Source: Himantopus leucocephalus
Taxonomy: Eukaryota; Chordata; Aves; Charadriiformes; Recurvirostridae
Assembly: GCA_003993805.1 (NCBI GenBank)
Contig: RSEF01000002.1
Span: forward strand, 96,302,268-96,366,267
Length of the DNA: 64,000 nt
Reading direction: 5' to 3'
Shown: piece by piece, positions 45,056-57,282 of the stretch
Numbering within the stretch: the stretch's first letter is position 1
How the letters are laid out: each line of letters starts with the position of its first letter
Program-made: the position numbers and the translations under genes
The notes under the pieces: model-generated
Told to the model about the DNA's origin: nothing
The model's input: only the letters and a program-made list of their open reading frames with translations
The model's database searches: none

Positions 45056-45424
45056 GAGAGTTCCGTTAACGGCGCCGCTACCCTCAAGGCTCGGCGGGAG
45101 AGACCAATTGTGCTGGAGGCGGGGGGAGTCACGGGCTGAGTGCATGAGTGTTTGCGTGCGGGGTTCCCGCCCGCCAAATGTCCCCGTCGTCCCCTCATCT
45201 GAGCAAGGAGGACGGAGCCAGACGACTGGGAGCCCTTAGGACTCGGGAGACTCTGTTTTTTGTCGTGTCCTGTGTCCCCCCTCCCCCCCGGGCTCTCCCC
45301 CTCTTTCTCGAGGCTAATGGGCCGGCCCGAGGGGGGCGGGGCCGGCAGGTAAGTGACAGCGACAGCGCTCCGCCGTGCCTCCGCGCTGAGCACTGGTGGG
45401 TGGCGGCCCCGCACCGGCGTTGAG

Positions 45425-45468
45425 CCGGGGCCGGGGCCGGGGCCGGGGCCGGGGCCGGGGCCGGGGCC
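45425..45468. repeat. (CCGGGG)7 hexanucleotide tract
   Basis: Seven perfect ccgggg units plus a final cc, equivalent to GGGGCC repeats in another register. It lies in the first intron of CCDC127 if the donor at 45349 is used. Four or more G4 runs make G-quadruplex formation likely on this strand. Confidence 0.97.
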
Positions 45469-45828
45469 TTGCAGCGCGGAGGGACCTGGAGGCCTTGGGG
45501 GCGGCGGCAACATGAGCTAACGTGGCGCGGGGAAGGGGGTGGGCGGTAACAGCGGCAGCGCCGAGGCCCGGGAGCCGTCGCGGCGGTGCGGTCGCGGCCG
45601 CGCCCGGGCCGGCGGTTAGGGAGCAGGCCGGGGCGCCTCTCGCTGGGCCCGAGCGCGTCCGCGCGAAGTTCCCAAGTGACGGGGCCGCCGCTTGAGGGCC
45701 TGGGGCTGAAATAGCTGTCCCGCGGTGCGCTGTGGGGCGGGTGAGAGGGGGCTGTGGCAGCCGCCCCGCCCCGTCCCTTCCTACGCCAGTAACGGCGGGT
45801 TTCTCTCCTGTACGGCTAAGGTGCCTTC

Positions 45829-47290
45829 ATGAATAACTTAAATGACCCTCCCAACTGGAACATCCTGCCAAACCAACGCGAGCCCGGGGATGAAGGCAGC
45901 AGATGGAACTACGCCTTGCTGGTCCCCATGCTGGGCTTGGCCGCCTTCCGTAAGTAGCGCCCGGGCCTGTCCGCTGGGGCCGGAGTGCGTGGCTGCGCTC
46001 AGGCGTCTCGCCCGCCAGCCAAAGGGGCATCTCTGAAGCACTACTGTGATACCCTCCCCCCCCAAGGATTTCCTCTGGTCTGCTCATTTATAATGTTATA
46101 AACAGCGGGCACTGTCTGTAGCATTAAGGCAACTGCCGTTTTTCACACACGGAGTTGGATCCGTGTTTACTAAGCTCCAATTTGCAAAGCTCTCTCAGAA
46201 GGGTGGACATATGATGTGCTAGAGAGCCCAAAGGTTACAACCCGAGGAGCTGCTGATGTATATTTATTTACTGGACCTGAAAAGTTCTTTCTCAGTACAG
46301 TTCCTGCATTGGAAACCACCAGTTTGTTTCCCTGTAACTTTATTTTCCTTCTTTAATCTGAAAAATGTATGTATTAGCAGTAAAAGACTAGGGGAGGCTT
46401 TACTTCAAAGGAAACGTGATCATTTAAAGTAACTTACTGTGAAACGTGGACCCATAGAAATACATTTTGTGGGACACGTGGATAGGAGTGAATATCACTG
46501 GGGAGGGCAGGAAAGAAAGTTTTTTACCACTTAATAGCTTCTTTGGAGACATAATTAATCATGCCCATCAATGTTATACGTGTTATACTCATGTCTGAAG
46601 TCTCATTTGTATATGATAGGTTGGATCTGGACCAGAGAATGTCAAAAAGAAATAGAAAGAGAAAAAAAAGAATATTATAAAAAACATTCATCTTTACAAA
46701 AAGACCTGGAAGCCAAATACCGAGATATCATCACAGAAAATCGTCGCACAGTTGCTCACTTGGAGTTGGAGCTAGAAAAGGAACGCAACAGAACCCTGAG
46801 TTACCGTGAAGCCCTCGTGTCCCAGAGTCGCAAACTAGTAGAAGAAAGAAGGATCCTAGAACAGGAACAGGAGAAGTTAGAGCGAGAAAAACAAGTCCTT
46901 TTGCACTCGGGAGCAGCAGGTAACTTGTACCAAAGTTGTCTGGCAAAGGAAGAAGAGTGGCAAAAGAGAGCCAATACTTTACTAAAAGAATTTGAAGAGG
47001 GACTTAAAGAAAGACAGGACATCTACTGCAGTCTTGTTGTACCCAGAAGCCAGAGACTAGAAATAGAGAAAAATCTGCTAGTTAAAGCAGCAACTGATCC
47101 TGTTGCTATGGCTCTACACATGGAAAGTGGCTTAAAAGATATTTTCAAACATGATAATTACTGTGGCAATCTGCTGAACAGAAACAAAAGTCAAAATGGA
47201 AGACTTATGTGGCTGTATCTGAGATACTGGGAACTAGCTATTGAACTACAGAAGTTCAAGAGGGCAGAAAAGGCCATGTTAGGAAAATGA
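45829..47290 (+). CDS. CCDC127: Coiled-coil domain-containing protein 127
   Basis: Two coding exons, 45829-45949 and 46620-47290, join through C/GT at an arginine codon (AAFRWIW). They give 792 nt, or 263 aa plus stop; human CCDC127 is 260 aa. The start MNNLNDPPNWNI and the segment SRWNYALLVPMLGLAAFRWI match the family; the latter looks like a single membrane-anchoring helix (about residues 25-43). A long charged coiled coil follows (about 45-150, rich in E, K, R and L), then a conserved C-terminal half with RQDIYCSLVVPRSQRLEIEK and QNGRLMWLYLRYWEL. The family is poorly characterised, and I give no biochemical function. An ATG at 46571 opens a longer frame in the second exon but lies in the intron, so it is not the start. 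The gene shares its promoter with SDHA. Confidence 0.96.
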
Positions 47291-49191
47291 TAAGTAGGGG
47301 AAGTAACGGGATTTCATGTGATTCACCGTGCATAGTAGGGACAATCACAGTTGTAGTCTGAAGCTGTTAAATTCTCCTACTGTGTTTCCATTTCTCCTCC
47401 TCGTTGCACTTGTATTTGCATGGGACATGTGCAGTGTTGGTACTTTTCCTTTCACTGTCTAACAACAGATGCTCCAGTGAGCTATGCATGCTCTTAAACT
47501 CTGTGAGTGCATTTGTATTGCAGACTGCAGTGTAGTGTAGAGATATGCCAGCTTCCATAGGTATCAGAAGCAGCAAAACAGAACTCCGTTTAGAGTGAGT
47601 TACCTGGTTGATGGTCATACTCCATCAACAGAGAAGTGCGATTTGTCTCCCCTAAGTGGGGTAGCGCATTGTGCTCCTTATCCCTCATGTTTTACATGGT
47701 GTCTCTACGCTATCCTTTTTTTAATTATTATTATTCTTTTTTTTTCTTTGTTTGTTTAAGCAAGACTGGTTTTGAGGCAGATGTTTGGAAGAGACCGTGT
47801 TTGAGCATGTCACATAAATGTATATATGTACATTTCTATAAATGTATATATGTGTGACTGTGTATGTGTATAAATGTATGTATTAGTATTCTGAGGGGGG
47901 GAATAGTATGATCATGTTTCAAATTAATCAGTCTTGCATTGTCTTCCAGCTTAATACACAAATAGCACTTTATAAAGGAAACATCCAAAAGATGCCTGTT
48001 AAAATAACACATAAAGAAACAAATTGATGAAAGTCTCATTAGAGCTAGGAATCCATGTTTGAATACCAGAGAGTGTATGAACTCAAAGTTATATTCTCAT
48101 CGTACTGGAGATATGTTAAGAATACATAAGTCTTTCCCTTAGTCAGCGTTTTTAGTTTTAACCCAACAGTGTGCCTCCATTATAGATGTCACCGTGCTGC
48201 CACTTCTGCATCCCAGCGCACTGCTTGGTTAGCTTGCAGGAACCTCCATGGGTTACAGCCATTGCACGTGGCTCCAGTCCTTGGACAGGTCCATTTTGTT
48301 ATTCACAGATAGGAAGCTAAATGCAGCCTGCGCTGGTAGTTGCTGTCTCCCTCCCTGACCGTCTCAGTTCTCCCAGAACTGAAGTATGCTATTCCACAAC
48401 TCTTAAATTTTGAGCTTATGGTTCACCACTTCACATACACGTGACCATGAAAGCCTACAGATATACCAGCTTTGCAAACTTCTCAGAAAGGGGCTTTTTA
48501 CTTTAGTTAGTACAGTAAAATGAACAGATCTAGATATTTTAAAAAAAATAAAAAGTACCCCAGTGCATTTCCATGCTTGAAATGTCTTAAAACTTTCAGT
48601 ATTCTTTGGGTCCTTGTAGCAGTAGGAACCACCTTCTTTTTCAAATGTGCCACGTATTTTGGAGAATAACTTTTTTTCTTCCTCCTTTCTGATCCAGCCT
48701 TAGACCTCAAAGGGACAGTGTTTGCCCTTTTGTTTATAACATCTGGTCTTCTCTGTTGCTTGACTTTGATTAGTGTTGGTAGGTTGTCAGTTCTTTAATT
48801 AGCAATTCTTTATTTACTGAGGGATAGACTTGACAAACACATTTACTGTAGGCAGTCATCTACTGTGTGGCTCAGAAGCAATCCAGCTAAGTGAATGCCC
48901 ATCCAAGTTTAACAGAGAACTCCAGCAGCTGTGGGTTTTTCGTCTTGTTATTTCCTTCTGGTTTCATTTCAGTCTAGGCACAGAAGACAGCAGATAAATC
49001 TTTTGAAGTAGCGTGTGCAACCTAATCCAGTTACTCAGTAAAAATATCTAACAAAATTCTTAAACAGAATATATGTTTCCCAACTACGCAGTTTTCCAGT
49101 TGTGATTTTGCTCACCTTGGTGGTGCTAATTATACTGTTGTATTGATTTATTAGTGTCTTATGTACTGATTGTATCTTTTTTATTTTTTTA

Positions 49192-49197
49192 AATAAA
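49192..49197 (+). terminator. CCDC127: CCDC127 poly(A) signal, proximal
   Basis: AATAAA about 1.9 kb after the stop codon, preceded by a T-rich stretch. Confidence 0.5.
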
Positions 49198-50166
49198 GTT
49201 GTAGTAAACAGGCAGACCTGAAAAAAACAAAGAGATACCACCAGCAACACCAGAAAGGCCAAAATTTGTCTGGATGCCAAGTGTATGTGGGTTGGGAGAT
49301 GAGAACACAATTGAGTTGCTACTCGTGTGTGACAGCCTGAGCCAAGCTGCTGTAGCTGGCCATGTGCACGTGCCCTAATTGCCCAGTAGAACAAATTAGT
49401 TTGAACATCTGATTACCCTGTGTGTAATTCCTCCAGGCTGTGGAAGGTGTCTGACCACACAGCTGTGGCGCATTTCGTATGTACGTACAGACAGTTAAGC
49501 AACTCTGCTGACAAACAGTAGCCGGTGAATCAGTACCAATGTATTTCAGACTCATGCCTCAACTTTGTACATATTCATGAGTTCTTAGAAGATCACATAT
49601 TTTACGCTTTTTCAGTTTTTTTCATAGTTTGTCACTGACATAACTCAAAATACTAAAGAAAATGTAATCAAGAGGGTAAAATACTTTTTTCAGTATAAAT
49701 GTGTAAGTTGAAGCATCGTATGCTCGATTGTACAGGGTTGGATGCAATGTAATGTTTGATACTTGCTTTCACTTCTTTAGAAGTGCTAATTATTTGTACA
49801 ACTAATTGTTGAACTATTGTTCAGGGACACTTTGCAGATCAGTATATTATGACTGAAGCGTTATTTGAGGAGGATTTTTACAAGTGTTTAACTGGTTTAG
49901 AAGCACCGTTCCTGTTAGTTTCTACCAAAACTCAATGTTTGTTGGTGTGTTATGTACTTTTGAAACGTTCCCCCTTTGTAGGTTGTTACGTTGAAAGTTC
50001 TGTTGCGAGCTTTAACTTGCCCAACAGCTATTGTTCTGGATTGGTTATTTGTTTGGAAATGCCTATGTATATGTAGAATGAAAGAAGAATTTGTTTTCAG
50101 GATATTTAATGAACTTTTTTTGGTTATGAAAATGGTCACTCACCTGTTAAACAATCAATAACGATT

Positions 50167-50172
50167 AATAAA
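50167..50172 (+). terminator. CCDC127: CCDC127 poly(A) signal, distal
   Basis: AATAAA with a GT/G-rich downstream element 35-55 nt on. Confidence 0.5.
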
Positions 50173-50190
50173 AACCCTTACATATTTCTG

Positions 50191-52439
50191 CATTGTTTTG
50201 TAACTTGGGCAGGGTGGGTGGGAGGAGTGACATTTTCTATTTTATTCCAACTTTCTAAGCAAATTGCACAATTTTAAGGTTTTACAAATTGGTCAGTTTT
50301 TAAATTGGCATGTGAAAAGTTTTGGTCTTTGTGCTGAGAAGAGAATATATTGGAAAGGTGTTTTTTTTCTTTCTTAGGAAAGAACAGCATCATTAAACAG
50401 ATAAGTGCACCAGCTTTAATGAGCAATTAAAGATGACCATCTGACTGAACGACTGGGGTAATTCCTTCCGTCTGTCTGTTGTGTAAGGTGTTCTGCCTTC
50501 CTCCAGAATCCGTCACATGTCTCATTCTGCACGTCCGCTCCTTTTTGTCTCCCTGTGTGGATTTTCTTATTTTCCAGCTCTCTGTGAAGAGCTACGATCC
50601 AGCTGCTCTAGGACAGTGTTCAGACACTCTGGGAGTCCTTGTTCCCTTCATAAAAGATCCTTAATCTCTTTGTATTTGACACAATCCTTTGCATTTACCT
50701 ACCCCTCATCTTCACATGGAGACTGCCATCCTTGTGAAATACTGGAAATGAAGAGAAGTCTTGTTATCAAACTGAGAATAAGAGCTGGTATTAGATTTTT
50801 TATTATAACTTCAGTTTAAAATTACCACACTGTTCAGGCCGTGGAGTTCGGGGTATCTTTTTAATGCGTGTATTGTTTAGGTGGGTCACACATCTGCGGG
50901 TGACAGCCTTTCCTGAAAGTCAGTAATATGCAGGTTGGAAGAGGTGTCCTAGGGCTGCTATGGGACGGAGGGCTGCGGGTTCCTTTCCAGAAGAAAACTC
51001 AATGCTTGGAGGTCCTGATAGTGGTGCTGGGTTTGGTGGATGGGGCTCCAGGTGTCTGCCTCACCAGCGTCCAAGAAGGAAACGTCCTTCAGGGAAGTCT
51101 TCAGCCTTGTCTGGGTCCTAGTGGGGTGTACACTGAGAGTAGCTACGCACATGGGCTTCACCACTAACTTGTCCCCAGTCCATACCCCGCAGGGCAGTAG
51201 CTGTGTTAATATGACTTTCCCCATTTAGATACAGGCAAGGAAATGCCATGAGACATCTCGTCCTTTCAATAAAAGCAAAAACCATGTTCTGTTTGGTGTG
51301 TCTGTTGTGCAATAGAGCTGCTGTCCTGGGTGTATGCAACACAAAGAGAAACACAAAACACACTCTGGACGTCACGGAACTTGGACTGAATGCTAGAAAA
51401 GGGAAATCTTCCTTAGAAAATGCTCCTGAGGGGGGGAGCGGGTAAAGAGGAGCAGCCCAGAGGGCCTGCTCTTCTCTCCCTCATTTTGCCTAAATAGGAG
51501 CTGCCAGGAGACCACTGACACGATGACATGCCTCGCTCAACGGGATGCTGCGCTCTGGAAGTGACAGCTCTGTTCAAGCCCCCCTTTACCTCTCGCTCAT
51601 GCTTTTGAGCTCTCCTGCGTGAGGGTGAGAAAATAGTGAGAGTTCGTCTGTGCAGGATACAAGGCAGAAACAGTGATTAATGGTTCGGGTATTGTGGCAA
51701 AATAAATGGAATTTAAGTTATAGCTGTGATAAAAGGATGAAATTCAAGTTTACTCTATAGTTACAGTTGTGGTGCAGCTGGATATGAAGGCTTTGCCTGT
51801 GTGCATGCCAAGGACATGTAGTCATTAATTGTCCAGGAGCTTTCCAGCTAATGACTGCATAGCTGTGGCAACAGACGGACCTGCAAAGAAGTAACTAGCT
51901 GAGATTTAGGGTAGCTTGGCAATGAGGAGACCGGCTGATGTGCCAGCCGCGTGGCAACCAAACAACCAACTGATCGCTGCAGGAGCTCTCCCAGCAGCTG
52001 GGGCCGTGCCAGAGGTTTCCCCAGGGAGCTCCTGCTGCCTGTAGGCTGACAGAGGCTGTATGTATGTTTAGATATATCGCTTAACTAATTGGGGTGAACG
52101 ATGCGGGGCACAGCCAGGGATTTCCCCGGGCAGTTCCTCTTGTCAAGTAAGGAATTGACCAAACAGTCCATAATTTTTTATAGGCAGCAGAAACTGTTCC
52201 TGCCTATGCAAGAATGGGCACGTGGGGCTGTCTTTTGCTCGTAGTTAAAATGTGTCCCTTACATGGTTTCAGGTAATCAACAAAAGCTGTTCATGCATAC
52301 ACTGTAGTGGTCACATAGGTCCACAAGCTGGCTGGATTGTAAGAATTCACCGGAACAATGGTTTGGGGAGTCTCAGCCCATCTAGCTGAAGACACATCGA
52401 GGGATGTTTGCAACATCAGCAGCAGCAGAACTCGAACTT
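50191..52439. other. Intergenic, no gene recognised
   Basis: Mixed-composition sequence. GC-richer patches at 50930-51200 and 51940-52150 may be old repeats but match no family I recognise. Open frames are below 100 codons and unsupported. Confidence 0.5.
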
Positions 52440-54250
52440 ATGTCTGACAGCACGTGTGCTGGGTGGCATCAAGGAACACGGAACTATTTTGATACTGAAC
52501 TCAAATTATGTGGCAAAACTGAGACACCTATCACAATCTGACCAACCATCTTAATAATTTTTCCATGGATTCTGACAACTAGGGTGAAAAAAGCTTGGCC
52601 TGTTAATGGGTGACAAAAAGCACTTATAGCTGAACCTGGGTGCTCTGAGAGTGTACCATTGCTCCAACTTGTCATTCAATATGCTAGGAAAAAACATCAC
52701 CCTTCTGGGCAGTATTCACAGAACTGGCCAAGGCCTCCTACCCAGTGACACGTGAACATACCCTCTGGTTCTGAAGTAAAAAGAACTATCTGAGCATGTG
52801 GTCAGATGAAACTTGATCTGGAAGTGCCACCACTCATCTGGAATTGAAAAAGGATTGTGCTGAGCCAATTACCGTCAGGGTCAGGGTCAGACAAGGGGAT
52901 CCAATGTCACCCAATCAATCCATTACTCTGCAACCTAGAAAAGGGTGGCTATGGATTCCACCAGAGCAGATGCCGCGATGTGGCAAGAACAGGTTACCAC
53001 CTTGGCCTTTGCTGATGACTTGATCCTGCCAAGCAACACATGGGAGAGGATACAAAACATGTCTCCCTTGTAGAAACCTTTCTGTGAGTGCGCTGATCTA
53101 AAAACCCAGGAGGGACAAATGTCATGGCTTTTTCATCAAACCCACCCAGGACTCTTACATGATCAATGACTGCAGCCACTGGAAGGTGTTCGATATAAGC
53201 CAAACACAATTGCTCCAGGAGACTCTGAAAAATACCCTGGGTTGAAAAGTCACCTCTGGATAGGGACATCTAAATCTGAATATTGAAACTTGATACTTGG
53301 TTTTCTAACGTGGTGTCCTGGTTTGAGGTAAAACAGGACCAATTTTGTTCAGTTACTTTGCTTCTTAGCTGGGCCTCTTCTAACTACTGAAGTTAACAGC
53401 ATATTGTGCAGACAATGTTCGCTCTCTCAGAGTGATAAGACCAATGTTTATAGCTGATGCCCAGGCATGGGATGCAGAGAGGCTCTTGCTTAGACTTATT
53501 GCTATAATAACCAAGGCCGACCAACTTTGTTATTTGCCCCGTTTGAGGGTCAGAAGCAGAAAAGTGCAGTGGGGTCCCACCTGCAGCGAGGAGTGGACAG
53601 GACAGGTGACCCAAAACTGACCAACAGGGTATTCCATCCCATCTGCCTCATGCTCAGTATAAAAACTGAGGGATCAAAGGGTCAGCTCGCTCTCTCTTTC
53701 TTCAATGGCCGACATCTGAGGAGGACTCTGTCTGTTCATCTGCCTTTGGTCCCGATCCTGAATGCAGATCCGGAACCCAGTTCCCATCCGTTACTGAGTC
53801 CAGCCTGGGACTGCCCCAATGCCAGCCGGTGTCATGATTGTCATACTGGGAGCTTGATACGGTTTTGTATATGTTTCATTATTTTTTTTCTTTTATTTTA
53901 TTATTAATATTTCATGAAAGTAGTTTAGTTCCTTCTAAACTCCTAAGTCTCTTTTACCCTTCTCTGCCTCTGTCTTAGAAGAGGGGTAGAGGGGAGCATC
54001 TGTCGGTCCCATCTGGGGTTCCCAATGTCCCCAGTGGCTGATTTGGCCTTAACCATGACACGTGGGAAGCGCTAAGGGTGGTGGCCGACAAGCCACCTGT
54101 GTGGCCAACTTTATTTCAAATGGACAAGTGCAGTCATAGCATATAATCCTGCTCACAAGGTACCACTGTCTGAGAAATTACTGTGGAAGGAGTTGTGCAA
54201 AAAGACTGACTACACATTAGGAATAGCCACCAGAGAAAGTGGAAAGATGA
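52440..54250 (+). mobile_element. Decayed R2-type non-LTR retrotransposon, split by a solo LTR
   Basis: Translating the plus strand and allowing frameshifts and stops recovers the reverse-transcriptase order of R2-like elements. A PITI...ILTTRVKKAWPVNG-type stretch with GCSE lies at about 52530-52650, SEHVVR near 52790, VRQGDPMSP at 52886-52912, KGGYGFHQSRCRDVA near 52940-52980, and LAFADDLIL with the catalytic DD at 53002-53028. QGDP with FADD is characteristic of R2-group enzymes, unlike QGCP of L1. The frame carries many stops and shifts, so it is dead. Possible C-terminal sequence resumes after the LTR (54066 to about 54250, including YNPAHK and TRES words), with less certainty. The outer ends are approximate. 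Confidence 0.75.
53314..54060 (+). mobile_element. Solo avian ERV LTR with 5-bp target-site duplication
   Basis: The 747-bp block begins TGTCCTGGTTTGAGG and ends ACCATGACA, giving TG...CA termini. It is flanked on both sides by cgtgg (53309-53313 and 54061-54065), a perfect 5-bp target-site duplication. It holds a TATA box (tataaaa, 53658-53664). No internal retroviral sequence is present, so it is a solo LTR. It interrupts the R2-type relic and is therefore younger than it. Confidence 0.88.
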
Positions 54251-55139
54251 AACATCATTGGTAAAATAGCCCTGAACGTGCCAGCTACCGTCTATGATAC
54301 TAATGGCAACAACCAAACAACTGAAAGTAAACGGTGCCTCTGGAAACAGAGTCTGTGGAAGAGTTTGAAGAGTGCAGAGGGGCTGTGAGACCTGCTGTGA
54401 CAGCCGTTTGCTGTCATGCACCCCAACAACACTGTGCTCCAGGCTGATCCCAGCCCAAGCCGTCCAGCTGCTGGAAAAACACCTCTTCACCCTTCTCTTT
54501 ATAACTGCTCCTGCAGGTTTGTATTTCTGAGACACCTCACTTCTGAACTTGATTTACACCATCAGAACAAAATCCTCAGCTATACTGGTCGGTGCTTCGT
54601 ATTATTAAATACTACCTCCCCCTTGTGGCTAATGGCTCTTCTAGCCAGCAGCCTCAGAGGCACCTTCTGTTCCCATGAGCTCCTCTGGAGCACATCTCCC
54701 ATACTACATGGTCAGAGCTCGCTGGTCCAAACACGTCTGCAGCATAATAACAAGAAAGGTGAGAAAAAACCGTGGTGTTCGGTGACCAAGACAGAATGAA
54801 CTTGTCTCCGCTAGAAGTGAGTATTGCGGTAGACCTCTCTGCATAGGTGGCACACAGGAGCTGGATGTAGTTCAGCAACCTATTAGCATCTCACTGTATA
54901 CTAGTGAGTACTGGAAAAGAAAACAATAAAAACCTTGATTGAAGTACACTGTTCATTGCTTAATGAACACAGCAAGCAACAACCTACAATTGTCAACATA
55001 TTCTGCTGCCTGCTAGAGACGCATGTGGTGAGAAAGACCCAAGCAATAGCACTTTACTGGCTGAGAAATTTAGGGCGACGCTAGCCATCATGAGATCAGA
55101 TAATTTGGTGCTGTCCACAGAAGCATTTCTACACCTATC
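54251..55139. other. Intergenic, unassigned
   Basis: This may include the eroded 3' end of the R2-type relic, but no motif is clear. The frame at 54416-54799 (127 codons) has no recognisable product. Confidence 0.4.
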
Positions 55140-55860
55140 CACCTTACCCATAGTTTCCCCCAAAGAGATCCCAAAGATGAAATATATTCTTCAAAGATGA
55201 AAGCAATATTTTGGGGATCTTCTGAATGTATACAGTGCAACATTAAGGACAGCACATCTCCCTCCCTGGTGTCAACGAGAAGAACAAAACAAAGAAGGAT
55301 GGTGCTGCTGGAGCTGATATTACTTCAGTGAAATATTTACATACAAAGCTGAAGTAAGTATTACGCAAACTACCAGTATATACAAAAATAAAGATTGTGC
55401 CTATTTCTGGAAGATAAAAAGGAGAAAAGTGCCACATGGGCATCAGTGTCATCTCAGTTCTGGATGAACTGCAGCAGACATGATGTTCATAGCTTGTTCC
55501 CTTTAATTCTTCTGTGGCTTAAGGACACAGCTACTTCCACAATAAACATGGACTGGCAATTTCTAGGCATGTCAGATTGCTAAGGGAAATTCCCTGACAC
55601 CAGAAAAACACTCTAGAACAGGATGCATGTGGAAGTTTCTCCTCTGCAGTCATACTTGCTGCCACAAAAGGACTTCTCTTCCAGCTGGAGAAGTTTACAA
55701 TCGCATGGAAAGAGACTTAGCCTCCAAAGCTTATTGGACTTCTCCAAAGCCTTCGAGGTATCCCTGCTTGAACTGCTGTGGGCTGACGACAGCAGCCTTG
55801 AAGCACACACACGGGAAATCAAATCATGCCAGCTGAGGAGCTGTGTCTTTTAGTTACTTA
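55140..55860 (+). mobile_element. Second decayed non-LTR reverse-transcriptase relic
   Basis: Plus-strand translation with stops and shifts gives, in order, a GAAGADITS-like stretch (about 55300), IVPISGR.KGEKCHMGISVISVLD (about 55395-55460) and LELLWADDSSLEAHT (about 55767-55811). This is the spacing of (N/K)GKAPGADG, NYRGISLLS and (Y/F)ADD...H in an endonuclease-type LINE reverse transcriptase. The motif wording differs from both R2 and CR1, so it is probably a separate element. It is highly eroded and the family is not assigned. Confidence 0.45.
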
Positions 55861-57282
55861 TCAGGTAGAGTTTGAGAACAACAGAGCATAAAACTTGGAT
55901 CAAGTTAAATATCTACAGAACATTTCTTGGCAAGGTAAACTCCATAACCACCTGCCGTTGATTATTAGCCTTAAAACTAAGCGACCTTGAAACATTTTAC
56001 CTGCATATCTCCTATTCTAATAGGATCATTAGTGTCCCCTAGGCTGGGGATTTTGAGTCTCCTCTTGAACCCGGGGTTCAATGCTCCCTCTTTGCATGGC
56101 TGGTCAAGGATTTTGCCCATTGGCAGCTCTTAAAAGAATTTTGTGTTTTCTCCACATTTTTTAAAAGGTGATCCTAACAGATATTTGCCAGGGACAGGCT
56201 GTCAGAGAGAGCATTTCATTTAACCTCTGAATTTTCTTCTTCTTCTTCACTTTTATTACATCTTAACCGCTTGATGCTTCCAAATGAGAATCCTGTGGTT
56301 TTTAGGCATTTAGCTGTATAGTTACCACCCTCTTTACATTTCCATCTTTTCCTGTTTTAGGCTCATCTCACAACCAAGAGTAGTTGTGATTGCTATGTAC
56401 GTTGCTTTGGCTACAAAGTAGAAGCTGACTGAAAAAAACTCTATGATTAATGCTGGTGAGATATTGCTACAGCATCACTAGTGTAAGAGATTTCACACCA
56501 GTATCTGCTACGGTGCTAAAAAGGGTTAGAAAAGAATGTAGTTAATCCTAATAGCATGAAATATTGTAAAGCAAGATTAGAGGAAAAATTTGGTGTTTAT
56601 GATTAATTGCCTCTAGCTGCAACTCACTGTAAATGTCACTCTGAAAATATTTTGAGAGTTACAGACTTGTCCCATATCATACCAGGGATGATGAGATGAC
56701 AAGGAAAGGACCATATTGCGTTTCATTCCTGAAACTATGACTGGATGCAAACCACATATATTGTTGCTACTCTCTGCTTTTCTCAATCTCTTTAAATTAA
56801 ACAAATGGGGTTTCTTAAAGAACAGGCCCCTGCCCTGTCTTGCTGGTTGCTCCTCATCGTTCCCTTCACAGGACCCAGCCAGAAAAGGTTCCCCCAGTGC
56901 AATACCTTCCAGCCCATGGCGGAGGGCAGAAGACGACAGGTTCGTCAGCCAGGTCCTTCAGTCAGTCAACTCAACTCATTCACAGGAGAGAAGAACCTGT
57001 CCTTCTCCACGTAAGCATGGCTTCCTGCAGGGCAAGTGAGCTGTCCTGGCCCAGAAGTGCCCATACCAGCACGAAGAGAGACCCCCGCAAAGTCAGAAGC
57101 AGGAGCAGCTGCTAGGTGGACAGCCTGGGAGAGGGTGTCAGGCCCCACCTCCACCTCAGGGGAAGAGGGCTGGTCTCCCAGCCAAGGACAGTCCTCGTGG
57201 AGCCCAGGCTACAACTGACACAGCAGGGGCTGCCCATAGCCACGGCCCCCTCAGCCCAGGTGGGTACCACACCATGCCTGGA
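55861..57282. other. Intergenic, no gene recognised
   Basis: A GC-richer patch at 56820-57280 has overlapping open frames in several phases, a sign of composition rather than coding. No repeat family is recognised. Confidence 0.5.

Larger units (their letters stand above)
45017..45828. promoter_or_regulatory. Bidirectional CpG-island promoter of SDHA and CCDC127
   Basis: The two coding starts face away from each other, 813 bp apart, in a CpG-dense island (about 44290-45800). On the SDHA side are an NRF-1 palindrome (45046-45055) and a YY1-type word, AAATGGCGGC on the minus strand, overlapping the SDHA start codon. On the CCDC127 side a consensus donor CAG/GTAAGT at 45346-45352 probably ends a non-coding first exon, with the matching acceptor at 45819-45820. 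The head-to-head layout is the same in human. Confidence 0.8.
47291..50190 (+). other. CCDC127: CCDC127 3' UTR (maximal extent)
   Basis: AT-rich non-coding sequence follows the stop codon. AATAAA occurs at 49192-49197 and 50167-50172; the second is followed by a G/T-rich stretch (gggcagggtgggtggg), a good downstream element. A (TG/TA)-rich patch lies near 47815-47885. No other gene is seen. Confidence 0.55.

Noticed and set aside
46571..47290. CCDC127 starting at the ATG at 46571
   Set aside because: That ATG is intronic. The acceptor at 46618-46619 and the exon 45829-45949 restore the conserved N-terminus in frame.
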